Positions 32,711-45,800 of a stretch of DNA of 64,000 nucleotides are shown here, piece by piece; positions within the stretch are counted from its first letter, which is position 1, and each line of letters starts with the position of its first letter. The notes below the pieces were generated by a model. The model was given only the letters and a program-made list of their open reading frames with translations. It had not been told where the DNA came from and searched no databases. Location: the NCBI GenBank assembly GCA_028583605.1, contig CM053329.1, positions 1,426,001-1,490,000 on the forward strand. The letters are read 5' to 3'. The stretch comes from Dastarcus helophoroides (Eukaryota; Arthropoda; Insecta; Coleoptera; Bothrideridae). Both the position numbers and the translations under genes were made by a program.

Positions 32711-34871
32711 CTTCCATTATGTCGGGGGTCTGGTAAATAGCTATGGTAAAAACGATTTGGTTCTGGTTGAGTGGCGTTAGAAGAACAGAGGCGGAAGGGG
32801 TTTCGGAGGGGAATTTAGTAAAAAGTTAGGTTTACGTTGTTCGAATTCGTAATTATTCATATCGCCACTTTACCGATATATGATACTGTGTAACTCGGCC
32901 AATTTGGATATCTCACGGAAGTGTGTATGTTGCTGATAGCAGTTGGCTTAGTATTCATATTTGTTTGTAAACTTTTAAGTAGAAATTATGACTTGTTTCT
33001 TAAAATTAGTATTTTTTTGTCATGTTTTGATAAACAGTTAAAACGGAATTGACAAAAATATTTTTTGTAAATTTCAACTCTTTGATATTTCGATTGTTAA
33101 AATTTTAATTAAAAAAAAATGGGTAATTATGGGGACTGGCGACAGAAGTAAAAACTTAAAACTATGATATTAACAAATTTTAAAATATTTCAAAAAAAAA
33201 CTTTTTCCAATCTTTTAGCGGTTTCTCTCAGTTGAGGAGAAGCACAGCCAATTTTTTATCCGTCCCCAATTTTTCCTTTTTTATATTTTCATGGTGACCC
33301 CATTTTTCACCCTTCTCAGTTTTTTCTTAATATTTTCATTTTGCCCACCGCCAATTTTTCTTTTTCATTTTTTCATTTTGCCTTCCCCCCCAATTTTTTA
33401 AATTTATTTTAACCTGGATTAGCGGCTGCCGGATTAGCTAGGTGTCGGATTATCCGAGTGTTGGAAAGGTTTTAAGAATTCTCATTAAATATCCGGAGTG
33501 GCACTGTCAAGTAGTTCAAATCGCCCTTTTTGGAAACGCAATAAATATATTACATATATGACAATCCCATGCATGTGTTCCCTATCTTTAGTTGCTTAGC
33601 GCGACTAAAGAAGTTTTCACTTCAAGAAAAGAAAAACATGGCAATGGCCCTTTCGTACAGATAAGGTATGATTCTCATTATCTTTTGAAACCTGGAGAAA
33701 CGAATAAGATCAATATTTTTAATTCTATACCTTGCCAAAAATATTAGATATTAAAATGATCAGAAAACGATCTCAGGCGGTACAGAATGTTGACATGGCC
33801 GTTAAACGAATGTATGGCACATATCGGGTGTTCAGGTGAAAAAGAGTCATCAAGTTTGCTGTGATTTTTTGTCAGAAGAAGAAGTAGCGAAAAAGGTATG
33901 CGATTACTTATTAATTGTTTTGGTTTATCTCTCAAGTCTCACTGAAATTTAACTGATTTTTCAAGACAAAAGAAAATGCTTTAGAAAGTTATTGTTTTAA
34001 CGAAGTACGATTTGTACTAACAGAGGCAGACAAATTTATAAAATAGAGGGTCCTTCAATGATGTTATATGAAGTTACTAAGTTCAAATTTATTAAAATAT
34101 TGTAGTTGTCAATCATTCATAATCTATTTAAGACGTACGTCAAGCAAAAGTGATTTAAGTATTTTTTTTCAATCGGATTACAAATAAACAGTTACAGCAG
34201 ATTTCAGTAAAGGAAATTTTTAACTCTTTTCCTAATAGAATGTAAACAAGCCAATATTCTATTGTTTTCTAAATGCCATGTTGATAGAAATAAAATTGCG
34301 CACCCTTTTGCCTACTTAACTTATTTTCTACCTCTAATAATAACAATAATACTCATATTATTCCATCCCCAGTGAGACACTATGTATATTGTAAATTCTC
34401 TGTCTTCATTTTATTTCCTATATTACAAAATGCCTAAAAAACTTCACATGTAAAGATTTTTGTAAATAAACAATAACATTATTTTAGTTTAGTCTTCATC
34501 TTTTTTAAGAAATATATGCAGTTCTCGAAAAGTACTTCGATTTTTAAAAACACTTGAAAATATCGCAAATAGTCAACAATCATGATGATAAATTTAATTT
34601 TCGGAAATCATTATACTCGATTTTTAACATCATTGACCCTTATTTTACTATTGATAAGATTAAACTATCAGATTTGACATAAATAGTAGCTAAGATATAT
34701 TGCATATATCACTTTAGCATAATCCTTTTTTAAACCCTTTATTTTAAAAATCAATCAGATTGTATATCTTTCATCTCTCGCTAAAAAAAATGTGTCAAGG
34801 CAAAAGAGTAATATTATTTCAGTAATATTTCATTCAAAAATGTCGTCCAAATTATTTTTTTGCAATTCCAG
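32711..34871. other. Intergenic, no gene recognised
   Basis: Mixed-composition DNA. A short block with GGATTAGC and GGATTATCCGAG at 33417-33465 looks like a degenerate DNA-transposon end. No ORF has family features. Confidence 0.45.
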
Positions 34872-37525
34872 CCTACATCTTGGCAGGCGAAGGTTATGAT
34901 GTCTGAATGGTTAACTCGCGAGGGAACAAACTTTCTCGCAATCACAGCAAAGATGCCGGTGTTTTCTAGAGCTTCACCTGGCACGAAATCGGTTCCACTG
35001 ACCTACCAACTATGATCGATTATCTCCTAGCCTACACTAACGAAAAAAAAATTACTACAAGGAACCACCAACTTCTTCTTTATGACTAGAGACCGGATTT
35101 ATATGCAACTTGCATATGCATGCATATTTTGCATATTATTGAGATGCTGGCATATTTTCAATAACTTTGCATATTTCGGCATATTTTTATTGCATTCGGC
35201 AAGAAAAAGTCTAAAGTTCAACACTAAAATAAGATGTTGCCTAAATTAGAGTCATTATTTTTTGAAAATATATGCTCTGCAGGTAAATTTTTTATCCAAT
35301 GAGCATTACAATGGGATTGGTATCAAAGTTACGGCGCCAGCTGGTAGAGATCTAGATCCGGGACTGTTTATATGCAATTAACAAACAATCTAAAGATTTT
35401 TAAAATAAACAATGCTTGTTATTAGTAGATTTTTATATTTCTTATCCCGTAATTTTAACACTTGCGTTTTATATTTCATTATATTTAAATCCTGTAGTAG
35501 CGTGCAGTGCAAAAATGTTTAGTATCGAAAATAAACACGTGATTTCGGCTATGTAGGTGGTAGACTGGAACTTTCAGTCATCCGAGGTAATACCACCCCA
35601 CGTATCACTAGGAGGCGGTGAAATGATGCTTACTTCATGTTTCCGTCTCTGACACGTGAGTCGGTTTCTGCTATTCTTCTTTCCTCATCCTGTCCTTTTT
35701 CTTATTTCCTTTTTTCATCTACTCTGATTTTTTCTTCTAATTCTAGAAATAAAATTGAAAACATATGTTGTGTTTTACTCCACTGTACAGAAAAAAATTA
35801 ACTCAAGGGGTAAATCACCCCTTTCAAGGATTTTTTTTTTGCAAAACCCCGAGACAGGTCAATTTTATTTTTTAGTGTTCTTAATAAAATTATTAAATTT
35901 GATAAAATTCAGTTGTTCAAAAGTTGATATATAAGAAAAAAAAATGAAACTCACCCCCATAAAAATTAGGGGTAGCAACTTTTTAACATAACCAATATGT
36001 TTTAGGAGCGCTTTTTTATTAGAAATAACAAGCGTTTGTTTCATCAACAAATTCTAATTAACTCTCGAGTTATTAAAGAAAAACTGTTTTTTGGGGTTAA
36101 CTTTAAGGGGTGGTTTCACCACTTAAATTGTCGAGTTAGCATCTAAAAAAAAATATGTGTCTTTGTTATGTACTATAACATATCACAAAATGAAAAAAAT
36201 CGGTGGGGTACACCTCGGGTAATTTCCTTGTAAGTGTCATCACCAATATCTCAACAAAAGCGACAAGTGCTAATCCTTCTGGTTTGACTACTAACTAACT
36301 GGGTAATACATCATAACATAACATTTTCGTCTAATAACTCCAAACTTCTCATTTGGTACTTAGCCTCTTTGGTATTTCCACTATACAATTTTTGCTCAAG
36401 AATTTGACCACATTTGAAAATTTCGACTTTTTCCAAAGTTTTGACTTTATTTGAAAAATTGAAGTATTCGACTTTTTTTTCGAAAATTCCCACTTTAAAA
36501 AAACAAATTTTTTGCAAAATTTCGACTTTCAAAATTTTTTAATATTTTATTGTCAAATTAAAACTTTTTTCAAGTTGGGACTTTTTCAGAATTGAAACTT
36601 TTTTTTAAAAATTTTACTTTTTCCAAAATTTTAACTTTTGCATGGGCGAGTTAGGTCATTCGATGTAGGAAGGTTAAAAAAATGCCCCGGATAACCGTTG
36701 GAGTTATTTATATTTTCGTATTTAGAGCAAACAATATTTGTGGCCCAAAAAATTGATCATTAATTTTATTTTTATTTTCTTATTTCGGCCATTCAATTTT
36801 TGTCGAACAAAAAGAAAAAAAGTCCTCAAATTTTATTTTCGACCAAGCAGTTGTCGACAAAAAAAATCCTCAATTTATATCCTCATGTTTCGATTAATCA
36901 ATTTTTGTTGGCGACCAAAAAAGAACCTTCCATTTCTATTTTCCTATTTCTACCAATCAATTTTTGTTGACCAATTATAAAAAAAGATCCTTCTCTATTC
37001 CTGCAGAACATTCTGTATCCACCAAAAAATTTATGACTTCATATCTTTTTTGGGGAGATTAACTCGAACTCTTGGGGGGCTATGACCCCCTAGCCGCTAC
37101 CTAACTTTGTCCGTGACTTTTTGTAAAAGCTTCGAATTTTTGTAACTTCAACTTTTTAAAAAATTCCCCTATTCCTGAAAATTTTAATAAATTTTTTTAA
37201 AGAATCTGACATTTTAAATTGAGAATTAAAGATTTTATACTGATTGTATAAAAGAAATTCGAGACTTAACTAAAGTTCGACATCTAAGCTGGTCTTTTAA
37301 AAAGAAGTATTTTTTTAAGTCTAAGCCGAAAAGTCTCAAAAAAAGTTAAAATTTCGAAGAATTGTCGAGTTTAAAATCTAAAGAGAAATTTTGCAAAAAA
37401 AAGAACACAAGCAAAATTTTGGTTTTAAACTTGAATTACTACAAGTGTTTTTCGAAATTTTAAGTTCAAGGCAAAATAACGAGTCATTTCGAGAAGAAAC
37501 TTTAAAATGACTAGAAAAATTGAAA

Positions 37526-37840
37526 ACCAAGAAAGAAAAGAAACACAACATAGGTTGCTCTAATGCGTTTCAATAGCCAGGCTATGATCTTCAGAGAGAT
37601 ACTAAGGCTCAAATGGAAGTGATACGAAGTTTAAGTTTTTGTTTTCGTCAGCTCGGAAAGTCGTGGTATTTACCATCTGTCTGAGTATGTATGTATCTCT
37701 CTGAAGATGATAGCTTGGCTATCAAAACGCGTTAGAGCAAACTCGGTTGTGTTTTTTAATCTTTCTTGGTTTCAGGGGACAAGATCTGTATTTCATGTAT
37801 TTCAATTTTTGAAAATAACCATGGACCAGTCCGTTCCACC
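37526..37840. mobile_element. MITE, near-complete copy
   Basis: Inverted halves: AACACAACATAGGTTGCTCT, ATGCGTTTCAATAGCC and CTTCAGAGAG on the left against CTCTCTGAAG, GGCTATCAAAACGCG, TTAGAGCAA and GTTGTGTTTTTT on the right. The right end reads TGGACCAGTCCGTTCCACC. Same family as the core of 4522-5371, without the GA expansion. Confidence 0.75.
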
Positions 37841-37974
37841 AAAAAAAATCTAGAAAAATTGTTCATCAAGGTTTTGTTTTAAACATTTCAAACTAAAACA
37901 AAAATTTCGAGTTTAAAACTTAAATATTTAGAAGTTTATGTATATAAAAAAGTCTGATTACTTGAAAAAATGTA

Positions 37975-39852
37975 CCGGGTGGCCAACTAAGAAACGACGC
38001 CGGTTATATCTCAGCAACGAATGACCTCGCAGCTTTGGGGAAAAAATTTCAATGAGAAAAGTGGCCCAGAAAAATTGCTGGAAAATATTTTTAAAGTTCT
38101 TAAATGACCGCTGGGTGGCGTAATACGTAGGACTGAAGAGAAAATTAGGATTTTCGCGAAATGGTAGCAAATTTTGCCTTTTTTCTAAAAAACATTAAAT
38201 AGAATGATATTTCAATTTTGGCATTTTAAAATAGAAAATTAAAAGCCCTAAATACAAGTGAAAACCGCAAATCCATATCTTTTGACTAACCAAAGATCTT
38301 GGCAAACAAAGTTTAAGTTATGAATTATCACATAGTTTGCCTACAAAATTGGTAAAGTGGCCCTTGAAAAAAGTTAACTGCAAAAATGAAATAACAAAAT
38401 GCAAATATTTAAGCTGGCAATTGTGTTTACTAACTGCTCTTCTAACTGAATTGGTATTTCCGTTTTTATATTCCTTTATAAAATTAAAAAGATTTATACA
38501 AATGACATGTTAACCATTTATTTCGAATGCATGAAAATGCAATTGATGCTGCTAAATCTACGGGTGCAGTACCCCGAAAAACGTAATCAAAGTGAAAGAG
38601 TTTTCCTCCAACTGATACATTGTATACGCACCACCGGTAATGTGCATGTCACTGTGTTTAGAAGATAACGTGAGGTCGCATCGAGCAAAATATTATAAAT
38701 GTTTTAGAGTATGTGAAATTTAATCTTCATTTAAGTACCAGAACAATAGCTAATGACTTGGGAATACGCTGAACTACCGTTCAAAGCGAGGCACACGTGA
38801 CAGGTGGATAGGAAGTGGAAGTCAGTTTTGTTGTCCATCCAGGTTCCCAGATCTGACTTGCCTTGATTTTTATTTGTCAGGCGAATAAAAGACCCTGTTT
38901 TTGCCAACAAACCTACAAAAGAAACGATATGATCAAAAGAATAAGAAACACTATTTAGAGTGGTAGAATGAGCAAAAGTTGAAATTGCAGTGTTCATTCG
39001 TCAGAGGATTCACTGCATGAAAATGATGGACTGCAGTCAGTTTAAACATCTAGGGCTCGAATCAATGGACGATGTTAATTTAACATTTTTTTTCAGTTAA
39101 TTTTTTACATAATTCACTGTTATTACTATTAGATCACTAAAGGTATGTTAATTACTTATTGTCACATTATGTAAGAAAAATTCTAAACCTCCTCTGATTT
39201 CGTATTCTTAATGGTAAACAACGTCATCAAGCTTTTACGTTACTGAAATTTTATTTGCCAATATCACCGGTTAGACAAAAGATATCGAGTTGCGGTTTTC
39301 ACTGATATCTAGGGCTTTCAATTCTCTATTTTAAGGTATCGAAATTGACATATCATTCTATTTAATTTTTTTAGGAAAACGGCGAAATTTGTTACCATTT
39401 TATATAACGTGCTGTAGAAGCGACAATAATTTTAACATAGAAACATATGAAAGTGTCGTCGATCGACTAAATAACACTCTTTCTATAGAGACTATATTTG
39501 TTAAATTTCATTAAGGCTAACTGAAGTAAATGACATTAAAATTTTTTTTTCAACGTCCCCCACCACTTTATTTTTATAGATAGAACAAAAAGTGTAAACA
39601 AAAACAAATCAAAATTATTCTAGGATTACACTGCATGTATTTTCAATATACTTTAATTAAGCAACATTTTGAGAAAATCCTAATTTTCAATTCAGTCCTA
39701 CGTATTACGCCACCTAGCGGTCATTTTAGAACTTCAAAAATATTTTCCAGATATTTTTCAGGGCCACTTTTTTATTAAAATATTTTTCCCAAAGCTGTAA
39801 AGTGATTCGTTGCTGAGATATAGCCGGCATCCTTTCTTAGTTGGCCACCCGG
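37975..39852 (+). mobile_element. 1.9-kb TIR element, internally deleted DUF4817 type
   Basis: TA|CCGGGTGGCCAACTAAGAAA at the left and the complement ending CCACCCGG|TA at the right. The arms can be followed for about 190 bp or more (shared CTCAGCAACGAAT, GGAAAATATTTTT, GGTGGCGTAATACGTAGGAC). The interior retains only the N-terminal part of a transposase. Confidence 0.85.
38525..38790 (+). pseudogene. DUF4817-type HTH fragment of a transposase
   Basis: Plus-strand frames show a DUF4817-like segment (YPEKRNQSERVFLQLI... TGN) and then a second HTH piece (STRTIANDLGI, TTVQ) about 100 bp on. Catalytic-domain homology is absent, so the element cannot be autonomous. Confidence 0.6.
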
Positions 39853-41323
39853 TACATAAGTCGTGTGGGGACATATTCCCCAGCTCTCTACGCGTGCAGG
39901 AAACTTTAAATACAATCGCGTGTATTAGTAATTGCATACATTTTAAGTGAATTTTAAGACCATTTTTTCCACTTTAGAGGCTAAGTTTTGAAAAATCCCC
40001 TTTAGTGTTCTCCTACGTGTTACGGGGAACACCTGTGCAAAATTTCACGTTCTTAGACACATCAGTATAAGCTATGCGTTGTCTTGGACAGTCTGTTAGA
40101 GATTTATTAAGTAGATACATCGGCGGACTTAAATATATTGCCTTTTTTATTTAGAAACTAAATTTTCAGTTTTTGATTTAGCTTGATTAATGTTTTTTGA
40201 GTAAAATTACTCTAACAGATTCTTAGTTCTTAGACTTTTTTGTAATGGATTTTCCGTCGTAGGATACCTCGGACGTGATTTAGTAAATATAGTAGAAATG
40301 GAATAATTTTGTAAATTAAAAAGATTGATTTTGTGTACTGTAATATATTAATACTTTTAAACGATCCTTATAATAAACTTGCTTCTAACAATGGTTTGAC
40401 TAGACTGTCTATTCTAAATACAATACATACATTTGAGACCCTAATCCTTTTTTTCGCGACGGGGTTTCCGCCTATTCTTTAGTTAGATCTTACAAGTGGC
40501 GGAAAGGTCCAACACACAATAAGAATAAGTAATTTGAATGACAGATGTAAAAACTTTGGTATGCAGAAGGATCTGGACCCAAGTGGGTAAGGTTGGTACT
40601 TTACATTTTTAACATTTTTCCGAGAGAGATTTTTACGAGTTAAAAATAACTGAAACAGCTCTTCTGATGACAACTTTTTTCTTGTTGATTTTATTTAAAA
40701 GTTTCCATCCTTAATATCCTTAAAAGAACATGGAAGAGTATGTAAATGTTCAAAATTTCATCAAACCTTATATTCAATTCAAAAGTATTTTCATCACAAA
40801 ATACCATTACAATTTAGTTAATGGTTGATTTTTAAATCATAATTTTGGTATGTAAAAAACGAAAATTAAATGAGTAATTAAAACATACCTAATCCTATTA
40901 AAATTCGAAACAGAAGTTGCTCTATTTATATTTTTGAAATAGTATAGCACCAAGACATTTATTTCAGTGCAGACGAATTCTTGATAATATCATTATTATA
41001 TGAAAATAAAATTTCAAGTACTTTTAATTTACAGCAATGAATTTGCATTGGATGATAATTCAGCTTTTTTAAACGGTCATTAAATATTTGTTTTACATCT
41101 AACCCAATAATTGTAATTACGATGCATATTTTGTTCAAAATTTGCATATAATATGCGCATATCTTGTGAAAAAAAGCTATTCATAAATCTGCTCTCTAGT
41201 TATGACTTCTCAGTTGCCAGAATATAATAAAAAGATTCAAGTGAGCTTGACTCCCATAGCTTTCATGAGCCACTTAACCAGCCCGCTGAGGCACATGATG
41301 GCATTCTAGCATAAGCCTTTATC

Positions 41324-41689
41324 GGTAAGTATGAGTAACAACCACATCCGCACCTAGTGTATGTCTAGGGTCTTTGTTTATAAATGCATCCCCTAGTTAA
41401 TGTGCCAAATTTAATAGATATAAAAAATTTACATTCTTAACCCTTACTATGTGGAATTCTTCAATATTCATAGTTAATAACAGTAAATACAACAATAAAT
41501 ATAAAAAATTCTGCGATGTTTGGTCAATATTGGATATGTTAGGACCAGATTTTGCTTTTCAGCATCGTTGGCGAGTATACCAGTAATTTCTTTGGCCGTT
41601 GTTATGGATACATGGATCTTGTTAGCATAACAGTATACTAAAAAGTTCTATGTTTATTTTCCTAGTTTACTTGTTAGAAGAATTTCGTC
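41324..41689. other. Intron-like remnant of the lipase pseudogene
   Basis: It follows the intact donor. 41430-41550 is related to 43565-43705 in intron 1 of the working lipase (shared CCTTACT.TGTGGAATTCTT). No coding content is seen. Confidence 0.5.
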
Positions 41690-42290
41690 TGTTCTAAGAT
41701 TTTTGATTTTATCGTGAAATCTCGACTTTAAAAATTTCACGATTTTTTCTAGTAATTTCCACTTTTTTTTGAAATTTCGAACGATATTCAAAAATTTGAT
41801 TTATTTTCTCAGTTTATGCTTTACTTGAAAACTTTGATTTTTGAAAAGAGTTACATTTTTAGAAACTTTTGACCTTATTAAAATATTTACTTTTTATGGA
41901 ATTTTTTAATTTTTTAAATTCTGAATCTTTCAAGATTAGATTTTTTTCAGAATTTTAACATTTTTTTGCTCAAAATTTCGATTTTTTTCTTCAAAAGGTC
42001 ATATTTCTCAACAAATTGTAAACATTTTTTCCCGATAAGCTTTTGGAATTTTTTTATTTTTTCAAAATATCGACTGAAAATTTTGTTCTTGTTCACAATT
42101 TTGACTTTTATCAAAAATTCCAACCATTTTACAAATTTTCGACAGTTTCTTAAAGTTTCGAGTTTTTTGAAAGTTATTTTCAGGATATCGAATTTTGCTC
42201 TAAATTTCTAACAATTTTTTTAACATTGTCCATCTTTAATCTCAACAATGGTAAAGACATTTTTCAAATTTCGATCTTTTTTTGAAATTT
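41690..42290. repeat. Degenerate T-rich TTTCGAC array
   Basis: Units such as TTTTTCTAGTAATTTCCACTT and CAAAATTTCGATTTTTT. Non-coding, 0.5-1.1 kb upstream of the lipase promoter. Confidence 0.7.
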
Positions 42291-42750
42291 CTGGGTTAGT
42301 CTCGAAAATGATGAGAATTTTAAAATGTAAACTCAGAATTTTGAGAAACTAAAAAAATAAAAATTTTGAAAAGAAAACTCCACATTTATGCTAAAACTAC
42401 CAAACTTTTTTTTAGTTTTTTTTTTTGTTTTTCATGAATACCAGATAATCATGGCCCTGGAAATAGGCCTGATTTCGTTTTTTAAAGTGATGGGGAGCTT
42501 TAAAATTTGGTTGGAAGACTTAATCGACAAAAAAACTATAATTTACAAGATAATTCATTTAAAAGCTCTGAAAAGAGGAGCACGAATATTTTGGGCTTGA
42601 AAACTTATTTAAGTAGTTCGCATAAAATAAAATGTCTACTCAACCTAATTTAGGTTGCAAATATATCTATTTCAGACTAATTTAATTATCTCATCTTCAG
42701 CTTATTGTAACTATGATATTTTTAAGTATAAGTATGCGATAACACTTACC

Positions 42751-42781
42751 TATAAAGTTTGATAGAAACAGTGTCATCTGA
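42751..42781 (+). promoter_or_regulatory. Lipase core promoter (TATA box and start region)
   Basis: TATAAAG at 42751-42757 is followed about 25 bp later by CAGTGTCATCT, so transcription would start near 42776-42781, leaving a 5' UTR of only 14-19 nt. Spacing fits a TATA promoter, common for inducible gut lipases. Confidence 0.55.
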
Positions 42782-42794
42782 AAGAGTTGTAAAA

Positions 42795-42899
42795 ATGAGT
42801 TGCACAGTTTTATCGCTAATATTTTTGTTAACGGTATATAGCCTTCAAGCAAAATCAGTTGTTGGTTTACCTGACAACAAAGACATTGGATTGAATATT
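42795..42899 (+). CDS. Lipase exon 1 (signal peptide)
   Basis: 35 codons from ATG to AATATT|GTAAGT, phase 0. Encodes the signal peptide and the DIGLNI segment, which recurs in the relic at 60029. Confidence 0.85.
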
Positions 42900-45800
42900 G
42901 TAAGTAATCAAAAATAATTGACCTAGTCAGGTAGCTACTCTACCGTCAGTCAATCAAACTTCTTCTTGCCATCATCATCAGATTAAGTTAAATATGATGA
43001 CCCAAGCGGTTGATACATAGTTATGAGTTATATCACAAATGAAAAAAAAAGACTTCTGCCTTTGGTATACGGAATTATATTCGAGCAACAAGTCCCAGTA
43101 AAGCCTTTTGAACTCATAATAATGAAACATGCAATTTTCTTCATTTGAGAAATCGTTTGAGAAAAATTATTTTTTTAATTTTTAAATCCTTCTAATTATC
43201 TATAAGTACTATGTCACTGGACGTTTAATCCACAATCTACATGTTTTATCTTTTCTTTATACTTGTTGCAACTTTATTGGGATTTTAATTAATTGGAGAT
43301 AATAAAAATTTAAGAAGAAACTAATTGAAATTTCAGTTACCGTTTTGCTGTTGATTAATAAGAGAGATTTATGGTGCTGTGTGTTACCCTAATTCTAATT
43401 CTGTGTCAGTTAACTGTAACTCATCAATTTTTCGGTACGACATCTGTTTTGAAGATGACATTTTTTTTTAAAGATGCGTTCTTAATTTGCAAAATTGATT
43501 ATAGGTTTGATTCCAATTTCCAAATATTTTTAAACTATGTAATAGCCAATATTGTCAAAAATTTAACGAATTGACATTTCTAATCCTTACTTTGTGGAAT
43601 TCTTCAACATTCATAATTATTAAACTTTATTATCGATTAAAGCAACAACAGATATTAAAAATTCCACGATATTTCCATAAATATTTGCTAAACTAGGTCC
43701 GGTTATAGCAAATATTTATCGAAACATCGTGGAATTTTTAATATCTGTTGTTGCTTTAATTCGTTAATAACCTTTAAAAGTTATGAAAAATTTAACGTTT
43801 AAAAATAACAAAGTAATAAACCTGCATTATCTGATATAAATATATGAAGATTTTATCTCCTATGACAGGAATGTAATGTTCTTAAAACTTTAGTCAGATA
43901 TTACGCATTTTTTACAATACATATTTTTTTGTTTATACCTAATTTTTTTCTTCACCAATATAAATATCGATTTTGAAATGTAAATGAACTTATTTGGCAG
44001 TCTCATTAATATTTATAGTTTGCTTAGGGTTTCCAACTGTTGCGGAGATTAGATGAAAAATGTATTTTTGATATTCGTCGCTTAGGAAAAAGCGTTGGTC
44101 AAAAAAAGCTCATACGATTTCATCCATCTTAAAATATAAGAGTTTGGCTGCTGCAATGTAAAAATTGATTGCTAAAAAAAAGTTTATCACCTTGAAAACA
44201 GGAGAGGTGGCAACCCTAAGTTTGCTACATGCTGCAGGACAAGAGTAATTAATGCTTGTGTTATTTATCAAGACAATATTTTTTTATCTTACAAATGATT
44301 ATGGTGAATAAATAAAAATTTGTTGTCTAGAAATATAGAGATTAATTTAGTAGATAATGTGATAGCAAACAGCAATGAATTTAAAAAAATAAGGCGTAGT
44401 TTTTAACCAATCATTTCAAAATATTAATTTTCGAATATTTTATTTTCGTTCTGTGAAAACAATAAATTATTCTATAACGATCTTTATGCTTTTGCATTCA
44501 AATTGTTTTCTTTTCGTAATAACTATTATTAAACTAAGCAGATTTGGTTAAAAAGCTTCTCCCGGGAAAAAACCAAAATCAAGAAATCATAAAAAAGCTA
44601 AGAAACTCAATATGTCAATCATGCCAGAATCATCGTTCTCCCGAAATGAAAGTGGCACAACATTTTCTGTTATTTTGAAATACTTTTGATTGTTTTGGCC
44701 TATATTTCGTTAAGGGGTCAATTTTTGTTTGTGTTTTAATAAACCGTAAGAAAATTAACAAAAATTCAATTAATTTTTAGACAACTTATGTGCCCAAATA
44801 CGGTTATCCGTTGGAAAGTCATACCATTAAGACGGAAGATGGATACATATTAACATTACATAGAATTCCATTCGGAAGAGGTGGTCCAAAGCAGCAGGAA
44901 AATAGACCACCTGTATTGCTAATGCATGGATTCATGTGCAGTTCAATCGATTGGTTAAATAATGGCCCAAACAACAGCTTAGGATTCTTATTAGCTGATC
45001 AGGGTTATGATGTCTGGTTGGGAAATCAAAGAGGAAATATGTGGTCCAGAAAACATGTTAATTTGAATCCAGATTTAAAGAAACTGCAATTTTTCGACTT
45101 TAGGTTAGTTACCAACTTATTAAATATCACATATTTATTTATTCTACGAATAAATTACAGTTTCCACGAAATTGGTATTTACGATTTACCAGCAAAAATT
45201 GATTATATCCTTAATAAGACGAATTATGAAAAGTTATATTATGTTGCCCATTCACAAGGAACAACAGAGTTTTTTATAATGGCTTCCGAGAAGCCGGAAT
45301 ATAATAGTAAAATTCGTTTAATGACCGCCCTGGCTCCTGTTGCTTACATGGATCATTTAACAAGCGCATTGGGTCACTTCTTGGTATTGAACTATCATTC
45401 CATAAGGGTAAGTTTACAGATACTGTTGATAACTAAATTTTCCACTACATGTCATTTAGCAACATAATAGCAACGTTTTAAGCCGCAAATCTTAAATTTA
45501 TAAATGAATCATGGTGAAAAAATTACCCCTTACCGTTAAGATAAATCTTTAGCATAAAAATGTTCACTTTATGATTTCAACCAAACTTTTATTATCTATT
45601 TAGCTAAAAAAAAATCAATAATTTTTTTTCATTACTGTTACAAAGTCTGGTTAAAAAAATATTTAATTTGCTAAACCATATCAGAATAATTGACCAAAAT
45701 TTCTGAAAAAAATGTTTCGTATATCAAACTTTAATTTTGGTTCTGATAGGTTCGTAAGGTTCGCCATTTTCATTTATTTAAATAATTTAAATATTTTTCA

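Larger units (their letters stand above)
35087..41198. mobile_element. hAT-type element inside the lipase pseudogene
   Basis: Ends are TAGAGACCGGATTTAT (35087) and ATAAATCTGCTCTCTA (to 41198), inverted with 3 mismatches in 16. Target duplications TTTATGAC (35079-35086) and GTTATGAC (41199-41206) match at 7 of 8. Both subterminal regions repeat GCATAT/ATATGC many times. The interior has array patches (36400-36640, 37080-37500), a MITE and a second TIR element; no hAT transposase is seen. Confidence 0.88.
34872..41323 (+). pseudogene. Acid lipase pseudogene, split by a 6.1-kb hAT
   Basis: Part 1 (34872-35086), after an acceptor CCAG, encodes a lipase segment containing AGEGYDV, NSRGNKLSRNH, SFTWHEIGSTDLPTMIDYLL; two TGG codons have become stops (TGA, TAG). 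The GHS of the nucleophile elbow is deleted, leaving QGTTNFFFM. Part 2 (41207-41323) continues without loss of a codon: SQLPEYNKKIQ, PIAFMSHLTSPL, then a stop and an intact donor GTAAGT. The gene differs from the working neighbour in lacking the intron before the HEIG block. It is dead both by the stops and by loss of the catalytic Ser. Confidence 0.85.

Noticed and set aside
38731..38997. 88-codon minus-strand ORF
   Set aside because: Lies opposite transposase HTH remnants; no recognisable domain.
41385..41395. GCATCCCCTA as right end of the hAT begun at 32573
   Set aside because: Only about 8 bp of similarity and no matching subterminal repeats or target duplication.
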